A DNA stretch of 34,919 bases, taken from IMG/VR virus record IMGVR_UViG_3300048927_000447, positions 1-34,919 of that record; one strand, written 5' to 3'. Numbering within the stretch: position 1 is the first letter of the stretch; every line of letters starts with the position of its first letter. Positions 7,720 to 15,343 of this stretch are shown here, piece after piece. Source of the DNA: a virus. The notes beneath the pieces were generated by a model. That model was given only the letters and a program-made list of their open reading frames with translations. It was not told where the DNA came from and made no database searches. The translations under genes and the position numbers were made by a program.

Positions 7720-8715
7720 ATGGCTGACATTCAAATCTTCAATGACGATGCGTTTTCGGTATCTTCGTTGACCGCAGCAATCAACGAACAAGAATACGTT
7801 CCCGGACGTATCAGCAGCCTGGGCTTGTTCCAGGAAGAGGGCATTACCACTCTTACGGTACAGATCGAAAAGGACGGTGACACTTTGGCATTGGTGCCGG
7901 CCGGTGAACGGGGTACGTCCGGTCTGGTAGTTGGGGGTACCAAGCGCTCGCTGATCCCCTTCAACACCGTACACCTGCCGCAACGCTTCACCATCAAGGC
8001 TGACGAGATCCAGGGTATTCGCGCTTTCGGCACGCGTTCCGAGCTTCAGTCGGTACAGGACGTGGTCAACAAGCGGTTGGCCAAGGCACGCCGGCAGTTG
8101 GACGTCACTCACGAATTTCAGCGTCTCGGCGCGCTAAACGGCAAGATCTACGATGCCGACGGCAAGACCGTGCTGCTCGATTTGTATGATCGATTTGGCG
8201 TTAAGCGAAAATCGTTGTCGATGGGCTTGGTCGGTGAGACAAAGTCGTTTCGCGTGCAATGTGGTGAGGCATTGGATCTGCAAGAGGATGCATTGGGCAG
8301 CGTGACGCGCAGTGGCTCGCGTGCTTTCTGCGGCAAGAATTTCTGGAATGTGCTTTTGGAAATTGATGAGGTGAAAAAAACTTACCTCAACACTCAGCAA
8401 GCCGCTGCTCTGCGCGGCGATGCCCGGGAAAGTTTCGACTACGGTGGCATTACCTGGGAACGTTATCGCGGCAAAATCGCCGGGATGACGTTCGTGCATG
8501 ATGACAAGGCTTTGCTCATTCCTGAAGGTGTTCCGGACTTGTACATCTCAGTGTTCGCCCCCGCTGACTATATGGAAACGGTCAACACCGAAGGTGTTCC
8601 TTACTACAGCAAAATCGAGCCGCTGCCTTTCAACAAAGGCATGGCCGGGGAAGCTCAGTCCAACCCGCTGCACTTGTGCACGCGACCGTTGGCGCAGATC
8701 CTGCTGGAGATGTGA
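7720..8715 (+). CDS. Major capsid protein, lambda gpE family
   Basis: This 331-residue shell protein starts at ATG 7720, nine bases after CTGGAG. The longer in-frame version would read through the hairpin. The N-terminus (ADIQIFNDDAFSVSSLTAAIN) and central features (G-R-I-S-S-L-G-L-F, LIPFNTVHLPQRFTI) and the C-terminal YSKIEPLPFNKGMAGEAQSNPL segment are characteristic of the lambda gpE/HK97-fold capsid family. Length is close to lambda's 341. It is followed by an FII-type joining gene starting 3 bases after its stop. Confidence 0.93.
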   Translation: MADIQIFNDDAFSVSSLTAAINEQEYVPGRISSLGLFQEEGITTLTVQIEKDGDTLALVPAGERGTSGLVVGGTKRSLIPFNTVHLPQRFTIKADEIQGIRAFGTRSELQSVQDVVNKRLAKARRQLDVTHEFQRLGALNGKIYDADGKTVLLDLYDRFGVKRKSLSMGLVGETKSFRVQCGEALDLQEDALGSVTRSGSRAFCGKNFWNVLLEIDEVKKTYLNTQQAAALRGDARESFDYGGITWERYRGKIAGMTFVHDDKALLIPEGVPDLYISVFAPADYMETVNTEGVPYYSKIEPLPFNKGMAGEAQSNPLHLCTRPLAQILLEM

Positions 8716-8717
8716 TC

Positions 8718-9038
8718 GTGGCCTTCCGCGATCTGATCGACGACATCGACGACGTGGTGTTCGAAACCCTCGGCGACATCGCCCAGGTCGAAGGTCGCGA
8801 CGAGCCGGTGCTCGGCATGTTCTCTGCACCCTGGAAACAGCCCCAGTTCGGCAAACTCAATACCGGTCTGAGGGAGCCGCGCTTCGAGATCCGCGTTAAG
8901 GATTCGGACGGCTTGGTAAAAGGCTTACGGGTCAGCGTTGATCTGCCGGCGTTGGATGGCGGCGGCGACTATGACCTGCTGCAGCTTGAGCCAAACGGTA
9001 ATGGCCTGGTGGCCTTGATCTTGAGGAAACGGCCATGA
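8718..9038 (+). CDS. Head-tail joining protein, gpFII-like
   Basis: A 106-residue protein with a GTG start at 8718, chosen because CTGGAGATGTGATC gives a well-spaced site just ahead of it; the longer frame would overlap the capsid gene. The sequence (FRDLIDDIDDVVFETLGDIA, then a basic strand region ending LEPNGNGLVALILRK) has the size and beta-rich pattern of the lambda FII/Gifsy-type head-completion proteins, which form the surface to which the tail binds. It overlaps the next gene by 4 bases. The assignment leans on position as much as sequence. Confidence 0.7.
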   Translation: MAFRDLIDDIDDVVFETLGDIAQVEGRDEPVLGMFSAPWKQPQFGKLNTGLREPRFEIRVKDSDGLVKGLRVSVDLPALDGGGDYDLLQLEPNGNGLVALILRKRP

Positions 9039-9691
9039 GCATCGGCAGCTATACCCAGCAGAAGCGCGACGGTGGGATGCTCACCATCCAGCCGTCGGCG
9101 GTGCATGTTCAGGCGATGAAGGAGTTCGGCGAGCTGGTGCCCAAGGCAGCGGCGGCGGCCCAGCGGCGTGCAATCAACAAGACGATCCGTTGGCTGCGCA
9201 CTCATATTGCACGGGCTGTCGGCAAGCAGGAACGGATCGCCATCGGTGCCGTCCGGCAACGTCTTCGGGCGTACCCGGTGACTGGTGGGGAGATGCGCGG
9301 CAAGTTGTGGTTCGGCATCAATGCCATTGAAGCCAGCCGCACCGGTCGGGCACGGCAAACCGGGGCGGGTGTGTCGGTTGCTGGTCGGCGTTACCAGGGG
9401 GCGTTCTTCAAGAAGGTCTACGGTAGCAATGCCGATATCTGGATCCGCACGTCCAGCAAACACTTCAACACCACCGACTACCCGGATGCCGCTCAGGGTG
9501 GCAGACGCTCGGGCTTTGTCGAAGAAAACGACAACCGCTTTCCCCTGGCGAAAGCCAAGGTGTCGCTGGAGCAAGTGCGACCGCACTTCGATGCCTGGGT
9601 AAAGCGTGCCGATGAGCGCCTGCTGGAGATCCTCACACAGGAACTCAACTTTGAACTGCAGAAGTATTTGAAGGGGACGCCACGTGTCTGA
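9035..9691 (+). CDS. Minor tail protein Z family
   Basis: This 218-residue protein matches the lambda gpZ pattern. It has a helical N-terminal half rich in Ala and Arg (about residues 27-75, including AAAAAQRRAINKTIRWLRT), a FGINAIEASRTGRARQTGAGVSV region around 95-117, and a YPDAAQ/GFVEENDNRFPLAKAKV segment further on. In lambda, gpZ acts at tail completion and joining. It overlaps the next gene by 8 bases. It is the last clearly lambda-like gene before the P2-like tail block begins. Confidence 0.75.
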   Translation: MSIGSYTQQKRDGGMLTIQPSAVHVQAMKEFGELVPKAAAAAQRRAINKTIRWLRTHIARAVGKQERIAIGAVRQRLRAYPVTGGEMRGKLWFGINAIEASRTGRARQTGAGVSVAGRRYQGAFFKKVYGSNADIWIRTSSKHFNTTDYPDAAQGGRRSGFVEENDNRFPLAKAKVSLEQVRPHFDAWVKRADERLLEILTQELNFELQKYLKGTPRV

Positions 9692-10214
9692 CGAAACGTT
9701 GAGTCTCGACCAGCTTTATCAGGCTATTGAGCAGCACCTGCAGCAACATCTACCGGGGGTTCAAACCGTTGCTGCCTGGCCGAGTATCGAGAATCACATT
9801 CCCTTGCCGGCGGTGTTCCTGGAGATGTCCGAGATCGAGCCAGGTGTGGATATCGGTACCGGTGAAACCACCATGGTCTGCAAGTTTGAAGCGCGGATCA
9901 TCGTCGATCCCATTTCGCACGATCATCACCGTCAGGTGGTGCAGTTGGCGACGCAACTGATCGTGTTGTTGCGGGCGCAGAACTGGGGATTGCCTGTCGA
10001 ATGTGCCGAGTTCATCCAGGCGGTGCAGGACTGGACTCGCCCTGAGTTGGATGGCTACACCGTCTGGCTGGTGGAGTGGAGTCAGACGATCTATCTCGGT
10101 ACCGAAGAGTGGCCCTGGCCGGATGAACCACCGGGCACGCTGTTGATCGGTGTCAGCCCGGATATTGGCCCGGGCAGCCGAGAGCAGTACGTCGCGCCGG
10201 AGCACTTGGAATGA
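9684..10214 (+). CDS. Tail completion/terminator-type protein (gpU/gpR position)
   Basis: A 176-residue acidic protein at the lambda/P2 junction. The N-terminal helix (LDQLYQAIEQHLQQHLPGV) and following strands (PAVFLEMSEIEPGVD, KFEARIIVDP) resemble small tail-terminator proteins that cap the tail tube and join it to the head. The tail end is Pro/Gly-rich. Function is inferred from size, fold-like pattern and location between the joining genes and the baseplate spike. I cannot assign a specific family with certainty. Confidence 0.55.
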   Translation: MSDETLSLDQLYQAIEQHLQQHLPGVQTVAAWPSIENHIPLPAVFLEMSEIEPGVDIGTGETTMVCKFEARIIVDPISHDHHRQVVQLATQLIVLLRAQNWGLPVECAEFIQAVQDWTRPELDGYTVWLVEWSQTIYLGTEEWPWPDEPPGTLLIGVSPDIGPGSREQYVAPEHLE

Positions 10215-10774
10215 GCTACGGGAGCGGCGAGAGCGACCGCATGATCGCCGCGATGCTGATGGATTGTGTGGTGGCTGCCGTTGATACCACGGCCTCGCCG
10301 CCGGTTGTCAGGGTCAGGGCAGGGGCGTGGGTCAGCGCCTGGGTGCGCTGGCACAGCGTGGCCGCTGGTAAGGCCCGGCATTGGCGAGTGCCCAGCCTAG
10401 GCGAGCAGGGCAAGTTGTTCAGTCCCAGCGGCAACCCGGCAATGGGCACGTTCATCCCTGGTTTGTATGGCGATGCAGGTCCACCACCGGACAATCGCGA
10501 TCACGTTGAGGTGTGGCGTTTTGATGACGGCGGGTCGCTGGTCTACGACTGGCAGGCCAGCAGCTACAGCATCACGTTGCCTTCCGGGAAAGTCACTATC
10601 AAGGTCGGCGGCACCGTAGCCACCGTCACCGATAGCGCAGTCACGGTGGTGGCCGGGGATATCGGGCTGACCGGCAATGTCGCTATTACTGGGCCATTGC
10701 ACGTAACCGGCAACATTACTGGTGACGGTTCGATCATCGATACCACTGGCAATACGCCGAACCACAAGCACTGA
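10211..10774 (+). CDS. Baseplate assembly protein / central spike, P2 gpV family
   Basis: This 187-residue protein forms the membrane-piercing tip of the contractile tail. An OB-fold-like N-terminal domain (VRVRAGAWVSAWVRWHSVAAG, with SLGEQGKLFSPSG) is followed by repetitive beta-helix segments: S-I-T-L-P-S-G-K-V-T-I-K-V-G-G-T and the hexad-like T-G-N-V-A-I-T-G-P-L-H-V-T-G-N-I. It ends in NHKH, so the apical H-x-H pair (H185, H187), which in P2 gpV binds iron at the tip, is present at the extreme C-terminus. It overlaps the preceding gene by 4 bases. Confidence 0.92.
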   Translation: MSYGSGESDRMIAAMLMDCVVAAVDTTASPPVVRVRAGAWVSAWVRWHSVAAGKARHWRVPSLGEQGKLFSPSGNPAMGTFIPGLYGDAGPPPDNRDHVEVWRFDDGGSLVYDWQASSYSITLPSGKVTIKVGGTVATVTDSAVTVVAGDIGLTGNVAITGPLHVTGNITGDGSIIDTTGNTPNHKH

Positions 10775-10790
10775 CAGATCACTATTTACT

Positions 10791-10823
10791 GCCCGCCGCG
10801 TGCGGGCGTTTTCATTTCTGGAG
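10791..10823 (+). terminator. Hairpin plus CTGGAG module after the spike gene
   Basis: GCCCGC (10791-10796), a 5-base loop and GCGGGC (10802-10807) are followed by GTTTTC and then ATTTCTGGAG. The CTGGAG at 10818-10823 serves the small gene starting at 10831. It has the same architecture as the modules at 1335, 7677, 15297 and 21949. Confidence 0.65.
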
Positions 10824-10830
10824 TACCCAT

Positions 10831-11076
10831 ATGAACAAGCCCATGCCGGACGAGCAACCGCCCGTAGCCCAGCCATCGGCGGCAACCAAGGTACAGCTGC
10901 CGCCGAAATCTCCCAGCCTGCCTCGGACTTTTCGCGACACGCTGTTTACCTCGCGTACGTTGATCACGCCGGAAGGCCAAAGCCTCCCGGTGGTCAGGGG
11001 GCAGGTGACTGCCAACACTCCTGATCAATACCAGTTCCTCCAAAGCCACCCCGACCTTGAACCCGCAGTGGAGTAG
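10831..11076 (+). CDS. Small proline-rich protein between gpV and gpW
   Basis: An 81-residue protein of unknown function. The N-terminal 35 residues are Pro/Ala/Lys-rich and probably disordered. The rest (RTFRDTLFTSRTLITPEGQ, then Q-Y-Q-F-L-Q-S-H-P-D-L) could form a short strand-helix unit. It has its own hairpin/CTGGAG leader and ends 5 bases before the baseplate wedge gene. Its location inside the baseplate block suggests a minor baseplate or chaperone role, which is inference. Confidence 0.6.
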   Translation: MNKPMPDEQPPVAQPSAATKVQLPPKSPSLPRTFRDTLFTSRTLITPEGQSLPVVRGQVTANTPDQYQFLQSHPDLEPAVE

Positions 11077-11081
11077 CCCGG

Positions 11082-11408
11082 ATGATCGGAATGGATCGCC
11101 GCACTGGGCAGCCCATCTCCGGCATCGAGCATCTGCGTCAGTGCATAGAAGACATCCTGACAACCCCTTTGGGTAGCCGTCGACAGCGGCCCGACTACGG
11201 CAGCCAACTGCGCCGCTTCGTCGACCTACCGGTTACCGAAGGTTGGAAGAGCGCGGTCCAGGCAGAAGTTGCACGGGCGTTGGGGCGATGGGAGCCAAGG
11301 CTGAGTATCAGTCAGGTACGTGTGGTTGCCGTTCTGGACGGCCGAATCGAGTTTGAACTCAAGGGCCTGTTCAAGGGCGAAAACGCGCTAGTGAGGGTCG
11401 CCGCATGA
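11082..11408 (+). CDS. Baseplate wedge protein, gpW / T4 gp25-like
   Basis: A 108-residue protein of the gp25-like family that links the baseplate hub to sheath assembly. Visible family signatures are GMDRRTGQPISGIEHLRQ at the N-terminus, ILTTPLGSRRQRPDYGS (residues about 25-41), and the RALGRWEPRLSISQVRVV strand segment. An alternative start at 11091 (fourth codon) would lose only three residues. It overlaps the J gene by 4 bases. Confidence 0.92.
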   Translation: MIGMDRRTGQPISGIEHLRQCIEDILTTPLGSRRQRPDYGSQLRRFVDLPVTEGWKSAVQAEVARALGRWEPRLSISQVRVVAVLDGRIEFELKGLFKGENALVRVAA

Positions 11409-12292
11409 GCACTGTGGATTTATCAGCGCTGCCGGCACCGCCCGTGCTGGAGGATCTCGACTTTGAGCAAGCCTACGCCGAGGAGTTAGCCGCGTTTCGT
11501 TTGTACATGGGAGATAACTGGACCGCCGAGCTGGAAAGCGATCCTGTGGTCAAGCTGTTGGAGTTGGGCGTTTATCGGCGTATTCAGAACCGGGCGCGGG
11601 TGAACGATGGGGCCAAGGCATTGATGCTGGCTTATGCCATTGACGGTGACCTCGATCAGCTCGCCGGCAATGTCCGGCTGCAACGCCTGGTAATTCAAGA
11701 GGAGAACCTCAACACCGTTCCGCCAACGCCTCGGGTGATGGAGTCAAACGGCGCCCTGCGCGAGCGAGTGCAGTTGGTGTACGAAGGACTGACCACTGCT
11801 GGCCCGCGCAACAGCTACATCTTGCACGCCCGCAACGCGTCGGCCTTGGTGGCGGACGCAACGGCTGAAAGCCCGTCTCCTGCCGAAGTCGTGGTCACCG
11901 TGCTTCACCTGCAAGGCAATGGCGTCGCCGAGCAGGCACTGCTGGATGTGGTGATGAAATACCTCAGTGATGACGACATTCGGCCTGTCGGGGATCGTCT
12001 CACTGTTCAAAGCGCCGAGGTCATTGAATACCGTATTGATGCGGTGCTGCATATGGCCGGTACCGGCTCGGAGAACGAGGCGATTCTGGCAGCGGCTGAG
12101 CAGCGCCTGGCTAGCTGGGTCAATCCTCGGCGCCGGCTGGGCGTAGAGGTGCCACGTTCCGCCATCGATGCGCAGCTGCATATCAGCGGCGTCGGTCGAG
12201 TGGACCTGCTCGATTGGCATGACATCAAGCCGACCAAGTACCAGGCCGCTTACTGCGTGGGCTTTTCCGTGAAGCAAGGAGGGGCGTCTTGA
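11405..12292 (+). CDS. Baseplate assembly protein J (P2 gpJ family)
   Basis: This 295-residue wedge protein matches P2 gpJ/Mu gp47-like components. It has an N-terminal LDFEQAYAEELAAFR segment, VVKLLELGVYRRIQNRARVNDGAKALMLA split around residue 60, and the SPSPAEVVVTVL and ADVTAESP-like strand region in the middle. There is a C-terminal IDAQLHISGVGRVDLLDW motif. It overlaps both neighbours by 4 bases and shares coupling with the I gene, whose start lies in AAGGAGGGG context. Confidence 0.92.
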   Translation: MSTVDLSALPAPPVLEDLDFEQAYAEELAAFRLYMGDNWTAELESDPVVKLLELGVYRRIQNRARVNDGAKALMLAYAIDGDLDQLAGNVRLQRLVIQEENLNTVPPTPRVMESNGALRERVQLVYEGLTTAGPRNSYILHARNASALVADATAESPSPAEVVVTVLHLQGNGVAEQALLDVVMKYLSDDDIRPVGDRLTVQSAEVIEYRIDAVLHMAGTGSENEAILAAAEQRLASWVNPRRRLGVEVPRSAIDAQLHISGVGRVDLLDWHDIKPTKYQAAYCVGFSVKQGGAS

Positions 12293-12978
12293 AGAGCCTG
12301 CTGCCTCTCAACAGTACTCAGTTGGAGCGAGCGATTGAAGCGGCTACCGACGAAGTCACCGATGTTCCGTTACGCACACTCTACAACCCCAATACCTGTC
12401 CGGCGCATCTACTGCACCAGCTGGCCTGGGCCTGGTCGGTGGACCGCTGGGACAACAAGTGGTCGGAAGCGGTCAAGCGCTCTGCCATCCGCTCGGCGTT
12501 TTACGTGCATGCCCACAAGGGCACCATCGGCGCGTTGCGCCGGGTGGTGGAGCCGCTGGGTTACCTGATCGAAGTGGTGGAGTGGTGGCAGACAAACCCC
12601 AAGGGTGTACCGGGCACCTTCGCTCTGAAGGTGGGCGTGTTGGAAACCGGTATCACTGAGGAGATGTACCAGGAGCTGAGCTGGCTGATTGACGACGCCA
12701 AGCCGGTTAGTCGGCACATGACAGGGCTAGCTATCAGCCTGGAAACCACCGGGAGCCTTAACATTTTCGCCAGTGTTTACGACGGCGACGAAATCGACGT
12801 TTACCCGCCCGTAATGCGCGATATCGAATCGACAGGTGTTATTGGCGGCGCTGGACGCGAACACACGATTGATGAGCTGGACGTCTACCCGCCGTCCCCG
12901 GGAGCGATCTCCATCGACTGCCACCTCGGCGTGTCTGGCCGTGAACACTCAATAGACCTTTTGGACGTATACCCATGA
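12289..12978 (+). CDS. Tail protein I (P2 gpI family) with three 28-residue C-terminal repeats
   Basis: This 229-residue baseplate protein connects wedge and fibre. The TTG start at 12289 overlaps the J stop and has AAGGAGG upstream. Residues 1-155 are gpI-like: LPLNSTQLERAIEAA, VPLRTLYNPNTCPAHLLHQLAWAW (split), and SAFYVHAHKGTIGALRRVVEP. The C-terminus is unusual. Three units of exactly 28 residues (84 bases) each end in the motif DVYP, with D codons at 12796, 12880 and 12964; the last two contain GREHTIDELDVYP and GREHSIDLLDVYP. The stop overlaps the fibre start. Confidence 0.88.
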   Translation: MKSLLPLNSTQLERAIEAATDEVTDVPLRTLYNPNTCPAHLLHQLAWAWSVDRWDNKWSEAVKRSAIRSAFYVHAHKGTIGALRRVVEPLGYLIEVVEWWQTNPKGVPGTFALKVGVLETGITEEMYQELSWLIDDAKPVSRHMTGLAISLETTGSLNIFASVYDGDEIDVYPPVMRDIESTGVIGGAGREHTIDELDVYPPSPGAISIDCHLGVSGREHSIDLLDVYP

Positions 12979-14864
12979 TTGATGCCAATTCACAGTTTTT
13001 CGCCATCCTGACTGCTGTTGGGGAGGCCAAGCAGGTCAAGGCCGACTCAGGGCTGTTGACGTGGAAGATTTCACACATGGCCGTGGGTGATGCGAACAAC
13101 ATCGACCCGATGCCCGACCGGCTGCAGAAGACCCTGATCAATGAGCGGCGACGAGCCCCCTTGAATTCATTAGGACCGGATCCGGCGAACCCAGGCATTC
13201 TGGTGGCAGAACAAATTATTCCTGCCGACGAGGGTGGGTTTTGGGTTCGTGAGCTGGGACTCTTCGATTCGGACGGAGATCTGGTGGCGGTCGCCAACTG
13301 CGCTCCGACCTACAAATCGAAGCTCTCCCAGGGGTCTGGGCGTACTCAGATCGTGCGCATGAACTTCATCGTCAAAAGCACAGCGAACATCGTGCTGAAT
13401 ATCGACCCCTCGGTGGTTGTCGCCACACGCCGGTACGTTGATGAATCGATTGCCAGTGCAGTTAACCGGCTGGACTCCAAGCAATCGGTACTGGTTGCGA
13501 CAACTGCTCCAATGGTATTGGCCGGTGTCCAAGAGATCGATGGATTGGCTGTGCCTGCGGGCTCGCGTGTACTGGTCAAAGATCAAGCCCAGGCAAAGGA
13601 CAACGGACTTTACCTGGTAGGCACTGACAGTTGGGTACGCACCGCTGATGCTGATAGTAGCGACAAGGTTACGCCGGGTTTGCTCGTCACGGTCGAGCGG
13701 GGTGCGGCAAACGCTGACACTCTCTGGCAGCTGATTACTGATGGCCCGATAACGCTGGGCACAACACCTTTGACGTTCCAATGGGCAGCAGGGCAAAACG
13801 TACCCACCCCCGCCATTGATGACCGGTCTAAGCGCAGTGCCAACACTGAGTCCGTGAGGGCTCAGATTGAAAGCCCTAAGCAGGAGTTTCCTGTACAAGT
13901 CTACCGAAAAAATCGGCTCATCAACGGCAACTTTGATATCTGGCAGCGGGGCGTCTCAGGCTTGGTAGGCGACTTATCGGGTTCGCCCCAAGCAGCTTAC
14001 GGACCTGATCGTTGGGTTGTGTACATGCCAGCAAATTCTGCGGCGACGTGGGAGAGAGTTGTTTTTGAACCTGGCATGGGGTTCAACGAAGGACGTTATG
14101 CCTTAAGGGTTTCGCGCTCGGGCAGCAGTGATGGTGTGAACATCAGTCAACGCATTGAGGGCGTGGAGACTTTCGCAGGTAAGACGGTCACGGTCTCCTT
14201 TTACTCGCGCTCGTCCATAAGCCATAAATGCGGGGTGATTTTGCGTCAGGCGTTTGGTTCAGGGGGATCTGACGGTGGCCCTGTCGCTGGTGCAGAAGTG
14301 AGCCTTACCACAGAGTTCAAGAAACATGTCGTCACGTTGGATGTTCCTCCCATAACTGGAAAGAAAAGGGGCACGGAGGGCGACTACCTTGAATTGGTAT
14401 TCGGCAGCTTGGGTAAGGGGACGTACACGGTTGATATCGCTTCGGTTCAGCTTGAAGGTGGGATTGTCGCTACTGCCTTTGAATCGAGGCAGTTGGCTGA
14501 AGAGTTGATGTTGTGCCAGCGGTATTACGAAAAGACTTTCTCTCAAAGTATCGCACCCAAAAATGGTGTCGATGTTTCAGGAGCATTAATTTCAATCGTC
14601 TATGCCGGGCAGAGTGGTCCCGGCAGTCAGCCGGTTGGGCATTGGGTATTCAGGGTAGAAAAACGTACTACCCCCAGTATCAGGCTCTACAGACCCATGG
14701 GTGATGGACCTGATGGGCAATGGCGTTCCGGCAGCAATAGCATCTCAAGTGCTAACGCCCGTGCGCTGATCGTTGGCACGCGCCAAGCCTCAGTTGATAA
14801 CAGCGACATCGGCATCACTCCCCAAACTTACTACATTCATGCCACGGCGGACGCCGAGCTTTAG
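12975..14864 (+). CDS. Tail fibre protein (P2 gpH-like N-terminus, carbohydrate-binding-like C-terminus)
   Basis: This 629-residue receptor-binding fibre begins with the P2-type fibre attachment domain (residues 1-150: SQFFAILTAVGEAKQVKAD, ISHMAVGDAN, GGFWVRELGLFD, and VVATRRYVDESI at about 152-165). Residues 170-280 form a repeat-like spacer, VLVKDQAQAKDNGLYLV, common to phage fibres. Residues 310-500 (NRLINGNFDIWQRG, then W-E-R-V, V-S-R-S-G-S-S and VSFYSRSS) resemble a jelly-roll carbohydrate-binding module. The tip after about 515 (CQRYYEKTF) is likely the variable host-specific part. A small chaperone gene follows after 8 bases. Confidence 0.9.
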   Translation: MIDANSQFFAILTAVGEAKQVKADSGLLTWKISHMAVGDANNIDPMPDRLQKTLINERRRAPLNSLGPDPANPGILVAEQIIPADEGGFWVRELGLFDSDGDLVAVANCAPTYKSKLSQGSGRTQIVRMNFIVKSTANIVLNIDPSVVVATRRYVDESIASAVNRLDSKQSVLVATTAPMVLAGVQEIDGLAVPAGSRVLVKDQAQAKDNGLYLVGTDSWVRTADADSSDKVTPGLLVTVERGAANADTLWQLITDGPITLGTTPLTFQWAAGQNVPTPAIDDRSKRSANTESVRAQIESPKQEFPVQVYRKNRLINGNFDIWQRGVSGLVGDLSGSPQAAYGPDRWVVYMPANSAATWERVVFEPGMGFNEGRYALRVSRSGSSDGVNISQRIEGVETFAGKTVTVSFYSRSSISHKCGVILRQAFGSGGSDGGPVAGAEVSLTTEFKKHVVTLDVPPITGKKRGTEGDYLELVFGSLGKGTYTVDIASVQLEGGIVATAFESRQLAEELMLCQRYYEKTFSQSIAPKNGVDVSGALISIVYAGQSGPGSQPVGHWVFRVEKRTTPSIRLYRPMGDGPDGQWRSGSNSISSANARALIVGTRQASVDNSDIGITPQTYYIHATADAEL

Positions 14865-14872
14865 GAGGCTCA

Positions 14873-15250
14873 ATGAGTTATCGGCTTACCGATAATCCCG
14901 ATACCGTTATTCAGCTTTCTGACGGGGCAACAGTTCCTCGGGGGCATCGGTTCTGGGTTGATTATGAACAGTGGTTGCAGGCCGGTGGAACGCCCGAGCC
15001 AGCGTTCCTGCTTGATCCTGCTGTAGCAGAAAGGGCGTGGCGAGACGCAGAGATAGAGAGCGTCAAGTGGCTACGTGAACGACACCGTGATGAGGTCGAT
15101 TCTGCGCGCCCGACCACGCTAACGGTCGAGCAGTCGGGGGAGTTACTCGATTATGTACAGGCGCTACGTGATTGGCCTCAATCGAAAACATTCCCGACTC
15201 TAAAACATCGGCCTAAAAGGCCAGATTGGATCGCTGTCCAAATTCAATAA
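14873..15250 (+). CDS. Tail fibre assembly chaperone
   Basis: A 125-residue protein immediately downstream of the fibre gene with GGAGG seven bases before ATG 14873. The centre contains the phage tail-assembly-chaperone pattern: AVAERAWRDAEIESVKWLRERHRDE, a charged helix (about residues 54-78), then LTVEQSGELLDYVQALRDWP. Such proteins help fold or trimerise the adjacent fibre and are usually specific to its tip. The N-terminal region is a short strand-rich domain of unknown role. Confidence 0.8.
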   Translation: MSYRLTDNPDTVIQLSDGATVPRGHRFWVDYEQWLQAGGTPEPAFLLDPAVAERAWRDAEIESVKWLRERHRDEVDSARPTTLTVEQSGELLDYVQALRDWPQSKTFPTLKHRPKRPDWIAVQIQ

Positions 15251-15296
15251 AGTCCCGCTCTGTCGTGACGTTTTCGTATCCGCTGCATAACCCTTC

Positions 15297-15333
15297 AAAG
15301 CCCCGCTCATGCGGGGCTTTGTCATTTCTGGAG
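15297..15333 (+). terminator. Strong hairpin plus CTGGAG module before the sheath gene
   Basis: A perfect 10-bp stem AAAGCCCCGC (15297-15306) with GCGGGGCTTT (15311-15320) has a 4-base loop and is followed by GTCATTTCTGGAG. CTGGAG 15328-15333 is the sheath ribosome-binding site. The stem is identical, base for base, to that of the hairpin after the tRNA remnant at 34661. Confidence 0.8.
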
Positions 15334-15343
15334 AACACGCACT

